Source: Rheum nobile
Lineage: Eukaryota > Streptophyta > Magnoliopsida > Caryophyllales > Polygonaceae
NCBI GenBank assembly: GCA_027886185.1
Contig: WOAB01000528.1
Span: forward strand, 1,116,001-1,180,000
Direction: 5' to 3'
DNA length: 64,000 nt
The notes beneath the pieces were generated by a model. The model was given only the letters and a program-made list of their open reading frames with translations. It made no database searches and was not told the origin of the DNA. Every line of letters starts with the position of its first letter. Positions within the stretch are counted from its first letter, which is position 1. Of the stretch, positions 1 to 11,690 are shown piece after piece. The position numbers were made by a program, and so were the translations under genes.

Positions 1-1774
1 CTCATCGCTTACAGCGAATCCAGATTGGAAAGAGAACGTACTCTGATCAAAAGTCAATACGAGCTTTCCTAGCTGCACTATTTACTTAGTTGCACTACTC
101 GCCAAGGGTATATTAATCATGTGCTACGACGGCACTTATCTTATTTAATTCTAAAACGCGCATCACGTTATAGGCTTTTAAATATATGTATCGCCATGAG
201 GGACATATAGGACATATGTTTCGCCATGAGGGACATACTCCTGAATGGGACGAATCCCAAGATTTGTAGCACCAGCTTTGTGCCACCATCTCTATACCCG
301 AGTATAGAGATCGGTCATGACTCACCAAATGGTTTTTGGGTTTATCACCCTTTGCACCATTAATCATTATTAAGAAACGACTGGACCTCGAATAGTCCAT
401 CATTCCTATGAATACTCGTGCTAACTAAACAATTCAACACAGTAATAATCATATCAAAGCCCTCTAGGCTAATATCATAAATATATATCTATAATAGCGT
501 TGTTCTAGCAGATATACAACCTATTATAATATCATATTTTTTTCATATTGTTGCCCTCCCGGCAATCCTCATATATATATAGCGTTGTTCTAACAGATAT
601 ATAACCTATTATAATATCATATTTTAATCCATATCATTTATCAAAACTGTTCCCAACAAAACAGTAAATCATTCCAAATTAATTAACAATCAAACCATTG
701 ATAATTAATGGAAATATGGAATGATGAGCAAGAGCGAACCGCCACTTGCCTGGAGTAGATTCGGCGATGAATCTAGACGAGACGATTACTGATGATATCC
801 TTTCCGAGGATATGGCCTATGCTTCAGAATATTCCTAGCAGAGTACGAGTCCACACACGATCCAGCTCATGACAAATTAATTAATCTCAATTAATTTGTC
901 TGGACGAACTCAAAGAATTTAATTTAATACATTTTTATGATTTTAAATCATAAAAATATTAATTAAATTTTCCTAAAGAAAATACGGATGAAAGAGGGTC
1001 GAAATTATACCGCTCGATCGATTTCGGGTTAAATCTGAACGGAAAGCTAATTAGGCTTTCGGTCCAACACAACAATAGCTAATTAAGTGGGGCCCTCCAC
1101 TACTATTCCATCTTCTTCTTCCTTCGTATTAACAACAGCACGCAGCTTCAACACGCAGAGCAACGCCGGGGTCTTCGCCGGGGGACCTCAGTTCAACAAC
1201 GGGGGAGCTCTCGTCGGGTCTCGACGACGCCGGGGAAGCTCGGAGCAGGGGAGGCAACGACGAAGCAGGGGAGAGCCGGCGGAAGACGAAACAGAGGAAG
1301 GGAGAACGGGAGAGAGCATGGGACGGCCATAGCTCGGGAGTGATGGTGTGGTGGCTGCTGCACCCATCGAGCTCCTTAAATAGCCCAGGGAAGAGACGTG
1401 CCCACCACGAAAAATACATGGCTAAGCTTCAGGGAGGATGTCGTGGTGCTCGGCCACCATCGACACACAAGAGGGGGAATGAGGCTACGTGCCCAGACAG
1501 GAGTTTACACGTGGCATCAATCTGAAGCTTGCGTGCAACATTGTACATGTTAAGTTTGGTATGAGTTTTAAACCCCGGAATTTATACGTTTGTATCCAAA
1601 CAAATATTCTAAGTCCCGAAAACACATCGAATGTATTTTATACCACTCACGGAATTATTTCGGACATCATGGATGTTACGAAAAATCCGAACTCCACTGA
1701 AAGCGAAATAATTAATTTGAACGAAGGTTGAGAAAATTACCCAAATACCCTTACTAAAATTAAGGGGTATTACA
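1..1774 (-). mobile_element. Gypsy-type LTR fragment, cut by the window edge
   Basis: On the minus strand this piece begins TGTAATACCCC (plus-strand end GGGGTATTACA at 1774). It has the same general layout as the LTRs at 3554-6013, 13160-15639 and 62029 onward. Positions 1-400 match 4306-4700 clearly but not perfectly, including the shared CGAATCCAGATTGGAAAGAG. The middle part (about 960-1480) does not match the neighbouring LTR. A TATA-like TATTTAAG lies on the minus strand near 1375-1384. Either it is the diverged 3' LTR partner of 3554-6013 or it belongs to a separate insertion. The lack of a purine tract next to 1774 favours separate origin or deletion. Open frames inside it, such as 1087-1332, are not treated as genes. 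Confidence 0.75.
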
Positions 1775-3553
1775 CTGTCAACGTTCTTTGACTTATCAAA
1801 GCAGTTTCCGAGTTTGTCATGTGACGAAATCCATTGCAATGTCTTTCCACTTCCATTCTGAACTGGAAGAGGTAGTAATTCTCCAATGTATCTTCGTTGT
1901 CATGCCTTATTACTCCTAAAGACCTTACTATTCTTACATAGAAGAATACAACATCTTTCTACTAACCTTCTTTCGACTATCCAGTCCTCGAATATCAACA
2001 GTACTACTACTTAGTACCTCCACTTGTCATATGGACCTTACATAAACGATTCACTTGTTACCTTAATCATATCCGGCCCTTATGCCATATCTTTACCTTA
2101 TAATCTTTACTCATGTGATCCCACAATTAGTAATACCACAATCTATGTCTGATTACCTCAATATGATCCACTAATCCCTTCCATAGGATTATACTATTGT
2201 CTTACCCGAACGTGTTATATGATTACCTTAACCAACGTGGGTTACCTTTTTCCTCAAGTCCACTTGATATCATCTGTAACCTCATCTCTATTATACCATG
2301 TAATCATTCTCACTACATCCACACGATTTTGACCATAATGCTCTCCAAAATTATCATAACGACATTATCATACCTTTAATAGGAGAACACGCATCTCCTT
2401 CCCAATTTCCTTATATACAAAATCCCAAAGTTCACATCTTAATTCCTTACAATCCAATTATCAACTCTTAGTAACCTCTAAACATTACATCCTCAATTTC
2501 CTTAAAGATACCTTACACAATCCCATCATTTATCATCATCGAATTTGGCCCTTATGCCAGATTCTAACTTGGGACCCTTTCGGTAATGACTTAACTTATT
2601 CCTTTAATCACTTTATAACTTAAACCTTCAAGATTCCTTAATTTTCTCCAACATAATCACCACACTTTATATTCCTCATAACGAATCACATGAGATATTA
2701 CTCTCAATTCCTTAAGATATCATTCTGAAAATGATTCATCCACATTAATCCTTATAACACGAATTCACATACGATACTACTCCTATTTCCTTAAAGATAG
2801 TTGTACCATAAGCCTTATAGATGACATACTCACAAGATGTCAATCCTTGACAATTCCCAAGAGTCCTAACTCTTCATCCTCTGGAAATTCCAATTATCGA
2901 GTCCAACGACTCGTACTGTCTTAAATGACTTATTTCTAACTTAAAATCCTTATATTCACACATAATCTACTATTCATCTAGGACTTAATTGCATCATTTC
3001 CTTATATTACCTCAAACGAATCTCAAATAGATCTCCCTAAAGGACACCTATGATTTCGTACACTTGGCTTTTCCAAAAGCTTTAACCATTGGTCCTACAT
3101 GTGTCATACTTACGGATTACCAAACTACAGAGATTATCGACACACGTCGTCGCTCCTGCACCAGCATGAACTGTATCTCTTGTGTTCACCATCAACTGAT
3201 GAACTCTAACCAAGTTACTAGGTTCTACAACCTCAAATCACGACGAGCGAACCGGTAACTCAAGTCTATCTTAGAGATGGAGGAGCCATCTCGGCTTCTT
3301 CCGAGTCCCTCTGAAGAAAAAGGAATGCACCCATATCCTTCGGGCGACGAGAAAAGAGTTAGTCTTTCTAAATATGGAAGTTCGCTTCCCATATCAGACT
3401 AAAGAAGAAGACACGACTATAAACGATGTCATTTCAAATTCTTTTCATTTTTTTGAAAATCAGAGCCCTTGAAAACATTTCACAATTTAAAACGAGTAAA
3501 TGATTTATAAAATCCCAACCCGTTTTTAAAAATTTTGGCTCTGATACCAAATC
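1775..3553 (-). mobile_element. Non-coding internal region of a gypsy-type element
   Basis: About 1.8 kb without a usable reading frame lies between two LTR-like blocks. The part next to the right-hand LTR (about 3270-3553) is the reverse complement of the leader that follows the 5' LTR of the complete element (about 15640-15970), so the two elements are relatives. No gag or pol motif is visible in the rest, which is rich in the word CCTTA. This fits a non-autonomous or heavily deleted element. No polypurine tract is visible beside 1774. Confidence 0.6.
3537..3549 (-). promoter_or_regulatory. Primer binding site (tRNA-iMet type)
   Basis: On the minus strand the sequence is TGGTATCAGAGCC, four bases inside the LTR that begins at 3554. 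This is the standard complement of the 3' end of initiator methionine tRNA used to prime plant LTR retrotransposons. It shows that 3554-6013 is the 5' LTR of a minus-strand element whose body lies to the left. Confidence 0.85.
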
Positions 3554-5184
3554 TGTAACACCCTCAAATATATAACCTTGAAGGCATTACCGCCAGTGAC
3601 CTCAGACGTTCTGTCCGATATCACCCAAGGCTTTGCCAGTTGATATAAATCATCAAACAACAATTATGATACAAAATATCATAACCTTCGATTAAAATCA
3701 TTATTTCGACATTACATCCATAATCCGAAATACAACCAAAATACAAAATCAGGTTCATTACAGCGGAAGTCTTTAAGTATAAAACATAGTTAACACATCG
3801 GAAGACTTTAAATAACCAACAAAAGGGTCTTGATCGTGATGATCACCCGTCAAGGATCTCAACCTGAATAAACTTATCAAAAACATCGTTTGCGTCCATA
3901 GTCGCTCTAGCCTTCACGGGATGACAACTTATCTGATGTGCCGAATCGAACGGATGACACCAGCCAACCATGCAGAGAACAATTTCGGTTGGTTAGTCTA
4001 ATGAAAGACTATGCAAGGATACAAAGCAGAGTGGTTCGAAGTAGTCGTATTAGGTTAGACTCATCGTTTCTCGAATAACAACCGATGACGATAGTCAACC
4101 ACCATACTTCTACTGGAATACATGAAAATACATGATCAAGAGAAGATTCTGGAGACCGAGTCTCACAGCAATCAATCCCAAAAGAGGACTCCAATGAATT
4201 AAGTCTTATCGGAAATATGACAAATGTTGGGGAACATAAATAAATCACACAAGCGTTCAAAAACGACTTGATGTTTCGGTTCACGACCAACCTCACCGCT
4301 CACGGCGAATCCAGATTGGAAAGAGAACGTTACTCTGATCAAAGTCAAGACGAGATTTCCTAGCTGCACTACTCGCCCAAGGGTATATTAATTATGTGCG
4401 ACAACGGCACTTATCTTATTTAATTCCAAAACACACATCACGTTATAGGCTTTTAGATATATGTTTCGTCATGAGGGACATATATCGAAGGGAATCTTTC
4501 CCAAGGTTTGTGATACTAGCTAAGTGCACCACCTCTATACTCGGATAGAGGACGATCATGATCCGCCAGTTGGTGTCAGGGTCTCCGATGCCCTCTCAAC
4601 CAATAATTATCAAGAAACGACTGGACCTCAATGAGTCCAACGTTCCTAACTACTAGTGCTAACTAAACAGTTCAACACAGTAATAATCCACATCGCAGCC
4701 ATCATGGCCAACATCAAAAACATATATCTATACTAGCATTGTTCTAGCAGATATACAATCTAGTATAATATCATGTTTTAATCATTTATATCTATAATAG
4801 CGTTGTTCTAGCAGATATACAACCTATTATAATATCTTTTAAAATCACAAACAGTTATCAAAACTGTTCCCAACGAAAATAGTAAATCATCCCAAATTAA
4901 TTAACAACTAAACAATTGATAATTAATTAAAATATGGAATGATGAACAAGAGTGAACCGCCACTTGCCTTAGATTAGTCGAGCTTGAACAAAGCTTAGCA
5001 ACAAGATGTATCTGGGTTCGAAACTAGGACAGATCCTGGACGATAAATCCCTCTGGAACTACCTATAACGAGACCCTAAGTTAGATCCAATATCCACATA
5101 TATGAATCTAAAAGAATACAAAAAGGAATCGAAGGAACCAAGCCTCGCTCGAAGCCAAACACCCAAGAACACACACACGAACCC

Positions 5185-5250
5185 AGCCTACCGCGGGTGC
5201 GGTCGGCCCTCACCGCGGGGTGCGGTGGTGCCTTGCCGCGGGTGCGGCGA
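5185..5250 (-). repeat. GC-rich motif cluster downstream of the LTR TATA box
   Basis: Three close copies of a motif that reads CCGCACCCGCGG on the minus strand, with variants. The motif can form a small hairpin with stem CCGC/GCGG and loop ACCC. It lies within the predicted transcribed part of the LTR. Confidence 0.75.
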
Positions 5251-5512
5251 GATGACAGAGGCGAGGGTTCTTCGACAAATTTTCGAGGAGAAACTCACCC
5301 AAATCGATTCGTTCGACTTCGATTCGTTGTGGTTTTGATCTCCCACCACCTTAGATCTTGATTAACACTTAAGAGCACCTTTGTAAACACTCAAAGGGGT
5401 TCGATCTCTTCTCAAACGAAGCTCATAAGCTTGCCAACAATGGAGATTTCAGAGGAATTTCAGAGGAAGAAGATGAAGCTCAGCTATGGCTTCTCCTCTA
5501 CGGTTTCCTCCC

Positions 5513-5520
5513 TTTTTATA
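5513..5520 (-). promoter_or_regulatory. LTR core promoter TATA box
   Basis: The minus strand reads TATAAAAA in the context GGGCTATAAAAAGGGAGG. The related LTR at the right end of the window has GGCTATAAAAGGAGG in the equivalent place. This suggests that it is the core promoter at the U3/R boundary. Confidence 0.65.
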
Positions 5521-5644
5521 GCCCAAACAAGGAGCTTACCCACAGATGACATCAAGGAGGAGGTGGCCCGACCAGATAGATAGGCTAGAAGCCAGCTAAG
5601 GCGAGCTACGGCATGTGACTTATCGCGATGACATCGGAGCTGAC

Positions 5645-5755
5645 GATGGCCGCGGGGTACGGTAGGGTGCGGTGGGGGTGCGGTGGCCGACTCGTGACCG
5701 CCACTGGCATTGGCCTTCGCCCCGGGTGCGGCAGGGTGCGGCCAGGGTGCGGTCA
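5645..5755 (-). repeat. GC-rich motif cluster upstream of the LTR TATA box
   Basis: At least six copies of GGGTGCGG or close variants lie in about 110 bp. In LTR orientation they read CCGCACCC. The same word recurs on the other side of the TATA box at 5185-5250. Confidence 0.75.
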
Positions 5756-6013
5756 AGGCCATTTTTGCCCCCTTTCGTCCGTTTTGTCCTTTCTTACCAA
5801 GTGGTTAAATATTCTTAACCTCGGGTTAAATATATTCGTACACAAACGACTTTTTAACCCAAAAATACATTAACTGTATTTTATATTACTCAGAAAAATA
5901 TTACAGAGATCAAACATCTCATAGAATGTTCGCATTTCTCTGAATTTAATCTGACTTGTAATATGGGCAAGAGAAAATTTCAAAATTACCCTTACAAAAT
6001 GAGGGATATTACA

Positions 6014-6720
6014 GTTGTAAGAAAACTCACCAATAGAAAGTAAGTCTTCCCAACGCCTAGGGTTGGCCTTGAGCATGGTCCGGAGGAGGGCGCTTAGGGT
6101 TCGGTTGGTCACCTCGGTTTGGCCATCTGTTTGGGGGTGGTAGCTAGTGAAAAATAGTAGTTTTGTACCTAGCTTGGCCCAAAGAGTTCTCCAAAAATGC
6201 CCAACAAATTTAGTGTCCCTATCACTCACAATAGACCTAGGGATCCCATGCAAACACACCACGTTCTCAAAAAACAACTCGGTAATGTCACTAGCATTAT
6301 GGGTGGTCTTACACGCCACGAAATGAGCCATTTTGGAAAACCTGTCCACAATAACAAATATGGAGTCCTTACCCCTACGAGAGAGAGGCAAACCCATAAT
6401 GAAGTTCATGGACAAATCTTCCCAAGGGCCGAGAGGGATTGGCAAAGGCGTGTAGAGGCCGTAGGGACTTGAACTCGCCTTAGCTCGTTGACATGTCACA
6501 CAAATCCTACAATATCGTGTCACATGGGGGGTCATGCGCGGCCAAAAGAAATGTTCGCGAAGAGCGGCCAATGTTTTTGTAACCCCAAAGTGGCCTCGAC
6601 CTTCATGCGCCTCCTGAATAAGTAGGTTCCTAATGGACGAGCTAGGGATGCATAGGCGGCCGGCCTTGTATAGGTAACCCTCATGTAGAAAATATGTCTC
6701 AAACTCACGGTCTCTAAGAC
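6014..6720 (-). pseudogene. Gypsy integrase, truncated by LTR insertion
   Basis: The minus-strand frame contains the integrase core: a CRICVTCQ zinc-binding end, a first catalytic aspartate in the SMNFIMGLP stretch, VIVDRFSKMAHF, a second aspartate in VSDRDTKF, and YHPQTDGQTEVTNRTL with the third catalytic acid. The frame then runs through NPRRWEDLLSIGEFSYN and is interrupted at 6013, where the sequence changes to LTR. The HHCC zinc finger continues upstream toward 6720 but is not in one clean frame. The integrase would insert the cDNA copy into the genome, but this one is truncated and inactive. Confidence 0.87.
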
Positions 6721-6749
6721 AGTGCTAAAAAATAAGCTTAAAGAAGGAA

Positions 6750-7780
6750 TCAGTCAAAGTATAAATCCTTGATTAAAGCAAAGCCAAGAACCTTAGTTTG
6801 AAGATGAGTAAGGAGGTTATACCTGCGAGAAAGGGCATCGACGACCACATTCTCCTTACCTTTCTTGTGCACAACGACGTAGGGAAACGTCTCCATGAAC
6901 TCCACCCAGCGGGCATGGCGGCGGCTTAGGTGGGCCTGGCTCTTCAAGTAGCTAAGGGTTGCGTGGTCCGAGTGGATGACGAACTCGCGCGGCCAGAGGT
7001 AGTGCTGCCAGGTCTTGAGCACATGGACGAGGGCGTAGAGCTCCTTGTCGTAGGTGCGATAGTTCAAGGTGGCCCCGGTGAGCTTCTCACTGAAGAACGT
7101 GATTGGCCTCTTCTCCCGGTGCAGGACGCCGCCAATGCCGACATTTGACGCGTCGCATTCAATCTCAAAGTGTTTGTTGAAGTCTGGAAGTTATAGAACG
7201 GGTGCGTTGCACAATGCTCTTTCAACACGACGAAAGCCTTCGCGTGGTGCTCCAACCAATTCACCGCAGCGCCCTTACTTGTGAGCTCATGGAGTGGCGC
7301 GGCGATGGAGCTGAAGTCGCGGACAAACCGCCGGTAAAAACCTGCTAAGCCAAGGAAGATGCGCACCATGGTTGGAGTCGTAGGCGTCAACCATTCCCGA
7401 ATTGCCTTCACCTTGTCTTCATCCACGCGTAGGCCATCTTTGGAGACAACGTAGCCCAGAAAGTTAGTAGTGTCGGAGAAAAAATGACACTTGCCGAAGT
7501 TGGCATACAACTGCTCACATCTCAATCACTCTAACACACGCCTAAGGTGCTCTACATGCTCATCAAGACTACGTGAATACACCAAAATGTCATCAAAATA
7601 AACCACAACAAATTTTCCCAAAAATTCCCTCAAAACATGGTTCATCAACCGTATGAACGTGCTCGGGGCATTAGTGAGCCCAAAAGGCATGACGAGCCAT
7701 TCATAAAGCCCATATTTTGTCTTGAATGCGGTCTTCCATTCATCACCTTCCTTCTTACGGATTTAGTGATAGTCGCTCTT
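6750..7780 (-). pseudogene. Gypsy reverse transcriptase (partial) and RNase H
   Basis: Minus-strand fragments in order: the RT palm remnant around 7530-7780 (frame includes EWKTAFKTKYGLYEW, PFGLTNAP and FDDILVYS with the catalytic DD pair), the connection segment at 7064-7525 (NFLGYVVSKDGL, FLGLAGFYRRFVRDFS), and RNase H at 6750-7067 (TYDKELYALV, FVIHSDHATL, ending in VDALSRR). There is an in-frame stop near 7528 and a frameshift near 7100-7180. The N-terminal half of RT is missing, because the gag frame runs directly into RT at about 7781. Confidence 0.87.
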
Positions 7781-9742
7781 CAAAAGATTCATATCCAGCG
7801 GCAATGTCGGAGAAGAGGACCTTCTTGGTGTTCGGACAATCCCTTTTGTAATGGCCTCGCCCTCCACACTTGAAGCATTCAAGGTCATGCGCGCGCTCAG
7901 CGCCCAGTGAGGGGCCCTTTGGCGCGGTCGCGCGTGCGGCAGTCGAGGGTGGCGTCGCAGTCTTGGCGTGTCGACCTTGGCTGGACGTGGTGGTCCTTAT
8001 GGACGGAGTGCGCACATTAGTAGTAAGGGATTAACTAGGGTTAGAATCATACCTTCGTTGTCCTTGAAGTTGCCAAGATGATTGCCGGCGACGCGAGAGT
8101 TGATTGTGGATTTGCATCGCGGTGTGAGTCAAGGTGTTGAGATCCTTGATTGGCAAAATCTCAAGTTGGTCACGAATTGGCACATTCAAGCCACTAAGAA
8201 ACTTCGTCCGAAGGGTGGATGGTGCGAGACTAATGCTTACTTTATAGTACATGTCCTTCAAGTGAGAGAAGAACTCGAGAGGCGTCTTGGGGCCTTGGCG
8301 TGCCATGGCAATTTCCATTCGCATCTGGTTCCTATAGTCTGCGGGCACGTACTTCTGGGTCATGACGTAGACAAGTTGGTGCCACTCGGTGATTAGCACA
8401 AGATGGCGGCGAACGCGGTCATCAACGAACTTGTGCCACCAAACTCGCGCTGCTCCTCGAAAGTGAAGCGTGGCCGCATCAACATGCTCATCCGTGGGAA
8501 TGTGAAAATATCTCAATGTGTACTCTGTAGCCTGCACCCACTCAAGAAAAATAGTCGGACCATATTCACCAAAGAAATGCTCAATTTTGACCTTTACCTC
8601 GTGGCGGCTAAACCGTGGGCGGGCTGAGCAGGTTGGGGTGCATAAAGGTACTGGGCGGCTAATTGGGGAGCCGCGTAGACGCACTCTGCAGGGGCTGGGG
8701 GTGGCGCATTGTGTTCGGCGCATTGACGTCGTCGCAGAGGGGCATAGGCTTCATTGCGGCGATGAAAGTCATGCGGCATTTCCTCGCGGTGTTGACCACG
8801 AGTGTCACGCATAGTGTCGCCTTGGAAATGATGTTGTGGGCCGGCTTGCTGGCGTGGGGGCGGAATCCAATCCGCGGGTATGTCTTGAAGTTCAATGGGA
8901 TCACCAAGGGGAGGATGGTAAGAGCATGGGTTGATCATGTCAGAGTCCTCCATCTCCTCGTCATCAAACTCGTCGAAGTCATCATGGATAGTCGGCGTAG
9001 TTGAACCATAGCCATCGGAGCCATAGTGCGGTGTACGCGTGCTTTGGTGGCCAAGATGGTCGTTTATGTTGAAGGGGATTGGAGTGGGGGCATGGCGATG
9101 CTGACGCAGCTCAACGCCTGTGGCGTGGATGGGCCAACGCGTGAGCCTGGAGTCGCGTTCATCGCAGCGCGCATGGCTATCATGAGGCGTTGAGGCAGTC
9201 ATGTGGCGTCATCGAGCTCCTATGGCTGCATACCTGTTTTGAAAGTCAAAGGGTTCAGAATACTCACCTTGAGAAGCATTGTCGCGGTCGGAGCCGCTGT
9301 CGTAGCCGGCAGAGGTTGCTCACGGTGCGTAGCGTTCGCGCTGTGAGACGTATCCTTGGCGGCTTTCTATCACCGACTGTATCCGTTGTAGACGTGGCTG
9401 CGGGTTGGAGGTTGAGGGCATCAACCCTTTGCCCTTGTCCACGCGCGGTTGGCTTGGGCCAGCTTCAGTGGGGCGTGGCCATCCCACGACATCCATCAGA
9501 ATCATTGTTGTCGGCGTGGGCAGCAGGGGTGCAGCGCGGTGCGTGGCTTGGAGTTGAGCAACTTGGCGTCGTAGCTCTTGTATCTCGCGCTGCTCGGCTG
9601 AGAGTTCCAAGATGGGGTCTTCATTAGGCGGGACAAGATGTGGAACCAAATAAGGGTTCAGAGGATTGTTGTTGTGGTTGTCTCCATCGACATCACCACT
9701 TGTCGGGGTCGGCATGCTGCCTATGACAATATGACCAGACAT
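7781..9742 (-). pseudogene. Gypsy gag, frameshifted
   Basis: Three overlapping minus-strand frames make up one gag. The N-terminal piece (about 9742-9320) has a helical stretch LSAEQREIQELRRQVAQLQ. The middle (9202-8594) is proline- and histidine-rich. The capsid-like part (8723-8031) contains FLEWVQATEYTLRYFHI and RGAARVWWHKFVDDR, the retrotransposon gag domain. A zinc knuckle CFKCGGRGHYKRDC lies in the 8015-7755 frame. Frame changes between the pieces mean it is not translatable as one protein. The end is fused to RT by the internal deletion. Gag would form the virus-like particle and bind the element RNA. Confidence 0.83.
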
Positions 9743-10210
9743 CGAAGTAAAATGAACAAGAGACAAAAGCAACCAATAATTACGCAAGCACTAATCAAGC
9801 AACAAGAGTTCACGTAGGGAGGGCAGTTTGGGTGGCCGTGACGGCGGCTAAGGCTAAACACAAGTATGGCGTGAGAAGCAAGCACGAGAACCAAACAAGA
9901 CCAAGCAATTACAACCTAATGCAAGCAATCACAAAATCACACAACTTACCTTCTAGGTGGTGACCTAGACGATGGAGGGGGAGAGAAGATGAGCCTAAGA
10001 CGAGGTGGGAAGGGTTGCCTTATTTTGGCTTTGCCTTCAATTTAAGTCGAGTCCTTTTTCTTTTCTTTTTTGAATTTTTGACTTGATTTTTTTTTTAAAT
10101 TTAATTATCCAAGAACCTTTGACTTTGTATTTTTGAAGATCTTGGATAACCGAAAATAAAAACGAAATCGGCTTAAGTAACAAGAAAATATCACACAAGA
10201 TCTTGAGATT

Positions 10211-10212
<2 letters not shown>

Positions 10213-10298
<86 letters not shown>
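10213..10298. repeat. (GA)43 microsatellite
   Basis: An uninterrupted GA dinucleotide run of 86 bp within the first copy of the leader duplication. Confidence 0.97.
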
Positions 10299-10300
<2 letters not shown>

Positions 10301-10711
10301 CTTACAGATTTGCGGCTAACAACCTAAAAGATAAGCATGCAAGATATGGCAATTTTTCAAGCAAGAAAATCAAGCAATAACCACCGAATCTTGGAAGATC
10401 TTCAGTCTAACAACCTAACGCAAGCAATCACAAAATCACACAACTTACCTTCTAGGTGGTGACCTAGACGATGGAGGGGGAGAGAAGATGAGCCTAAGCC
10501 GAGGTGGGAAGGGTTGCCTTATTTTGGCTTTGCCTTCAATTTAAGTCGGGTCCTTTTTCTTTTCTTTTTTGAATTTTTGACTTGATTTTTTTTTTAAATT
10601 TAATTATCCAAGAATCTTTGACTTTGTATTTTTGAAGATCTTGGATAACCGAAAATAAAAACGAAATCGGCTTAAGTAACAAGAAAAGATCACACAAGAT
10701 CTTGAGATTTG

Positions 10712-10737
10712 GAGAGAGAGAGAGAGAGAGAGAGAGA
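10712..10737. repeat. (GA)13 microsatellite
   Basis: An uninterrupted GA run of 26 bp at the equivalent place in the second leader copy. It is much shorter than its partner, so the length changed after the duplication. Confidence 0.95.
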
Positions 10738-11041
10738 ATCTTAAAGATTTGCGGCTAACAACCTAAAAGATAAGCATGCAAGATATGGCAATTTTTCAAG
10801 CAAGAAAATCAAGCAATAACCACCGAATCTTGGAAGATCTTCAGTCTAACAAATCACACCAAACTCGGAGGGCAAGAAAAAAATTCGGCCAAGGAACTTG
10901 CCTTGCGAAACCGATCGGACAAGCAATATCTTGACAATGAGAAAGAAAAAAATTCGCGACAACGGAAGCGGAAGCAAGGAAATGGACAAGAAATTTTTTT
11001 GTGAACAATCGAAACTTGGAATAGCGACTTACAAGACCATA

Positions 11042-11054
11042 GGCTCTGATGCCA
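11042..11054 (-). promoter_or_regulatory. Primer binding site of the minus-strand gypsy element
   Basis: The minus strand reads TGGCATCAGAGCC, one base different from the usual tRNA-iMet primer site. It is two bases away from the LTR edge at 11057. Confidence 0.8.
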
Positions 11055-11056
11055 GT

Positions 11057-11690
11057 TGATGCGTTCATGCTTTCGGATGCCGGCCAAGTTGCTGCGGCAG
11101 TGTCAGATCTAGGTCTTGGTGGTGAGTCGCTCGTCTCGGCCTCAAGGCCTGCCGTGGAAACCTAGGCCTTTGGCCTTGTTGAATTGCACGAAAGGCTTGA
11201 GGTGCACGTAATGAATGATGGAATGCGAGAGAAGTGCCGCGACACGACGAAGGTGACGCGATGAATGGGGTCACGACACGCGAACGGTTGAGCGCGATGA
11301 ATATCACGACATGTTAGTGGTGGCGAGCGGTGACGGATCTGGATCACGGTCTCAGGACTAGGCGTGACGAAGGATAGGGCTCGACGGATCGAGCGTGGCC
11401 ATAGCGTCGGCGGCGGAGTGAAGGAGGTGAGAAGATAGATTAGGGTTTTGACGTCCGATCAAAGGAAGGAGGCAATGGTACTCAAACTTAAGCTTTGATT
11501 TAAAAAATAGACGTAACCTTTTACACGAGGCTGAGATGGCCTTATAGAGAGGTCACAGGACTCGGATGGGTCGAGTCTCGCCTAATGGGCTAGCCCACTC
11601 GCCCAAAATAGAAAACTACTAAAAATAGTAACTTCTAAAAACAGATAGTGCCAAAACTAGAAAAGTCTAAAAATAGTAAAAAAATTCTAA
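11057..11690 (-). mobile_element. 5' LTR of the minus-strand gypsy element
   Basis: The inner edge TGATGCGTTCATG follows the primer binding site. The outer edge is not sharply defined; the AT-rich stretch with repeated CTAAAAATAGTA words ending near 11690 is the last part before plus-strand gag sequence begins. The mate LTR is outside the window, so no target-site duplication can be checked. Confidence 0.6.

Larger units (their letters stand above)
3554..6013 (-). mobile_element. Complete 5' LTR of a minus-strand gypsy-type element (2460 bp)
   Basis: The ends are TGTAACACCC (plus-strand left) and GGGATATTACA (right), the usual TG...CA termini. A primer binding site lies immediately to the left. 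The right edge cuts the integrase frame of an older minus-strand gypsy element after the residues EFSYN, so this LTR marks an insertion point. GC-rich clusters containing GGGTGCGG occur at 5185-5250 and 5645-5755, on either side of a minus-strand TATA box. The ORFs within are chance frames. Confidence 0.88.
9923..10849. repeat. Tandem duplication of about 0.5 kb in the gypsy leader
   Basis: The block starting CAAGCAATCACAAAATCACA near 9923 recurs near 10422 with a spacing of about 499 bp, and the second copy runs to about 10849. The copies are nearly identical apart from scattered substitutions and the length of a GA repeat. This lies in the untranslated leader between the LTR and gag of the minus-strand element. 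Confidence 0.9.
6014..11690 (-). mobile_element. Older, broken Ty3/gypsy element (minus strand)
   Basis: In minus-strand order this holds an LTR (about 11690 to 11057), a primer binding site, a long leader, gag with one zinc knuckle, a partial reverse transcriptase, RNase H and the first part of integrase. Integrase upstream of RNase H in the coordinates (pol order RT-RNaseH-IN) identifies Ty3/gypsy. Protease and the N-terminal part of RT are missing through an internal deletion near 7781. The integrase is cut at 6013 by insertion of a younger LTR. The rest of the element and its other LTR should lie left of the window. Confidence 0.85.

Noticed and set aside
1087..1525. GC-rich open frames on both strands in the left LTR
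   Set aside because: Low-complexity Arg/Ser-rich translations inside an LTR, with no domain and no equivalent frame in related LTRs.
5102..5873. Frames in the 3554-6013 LTR
   Set aside because: They follow the GGGTGCGG repeats and have no recognisable domain.
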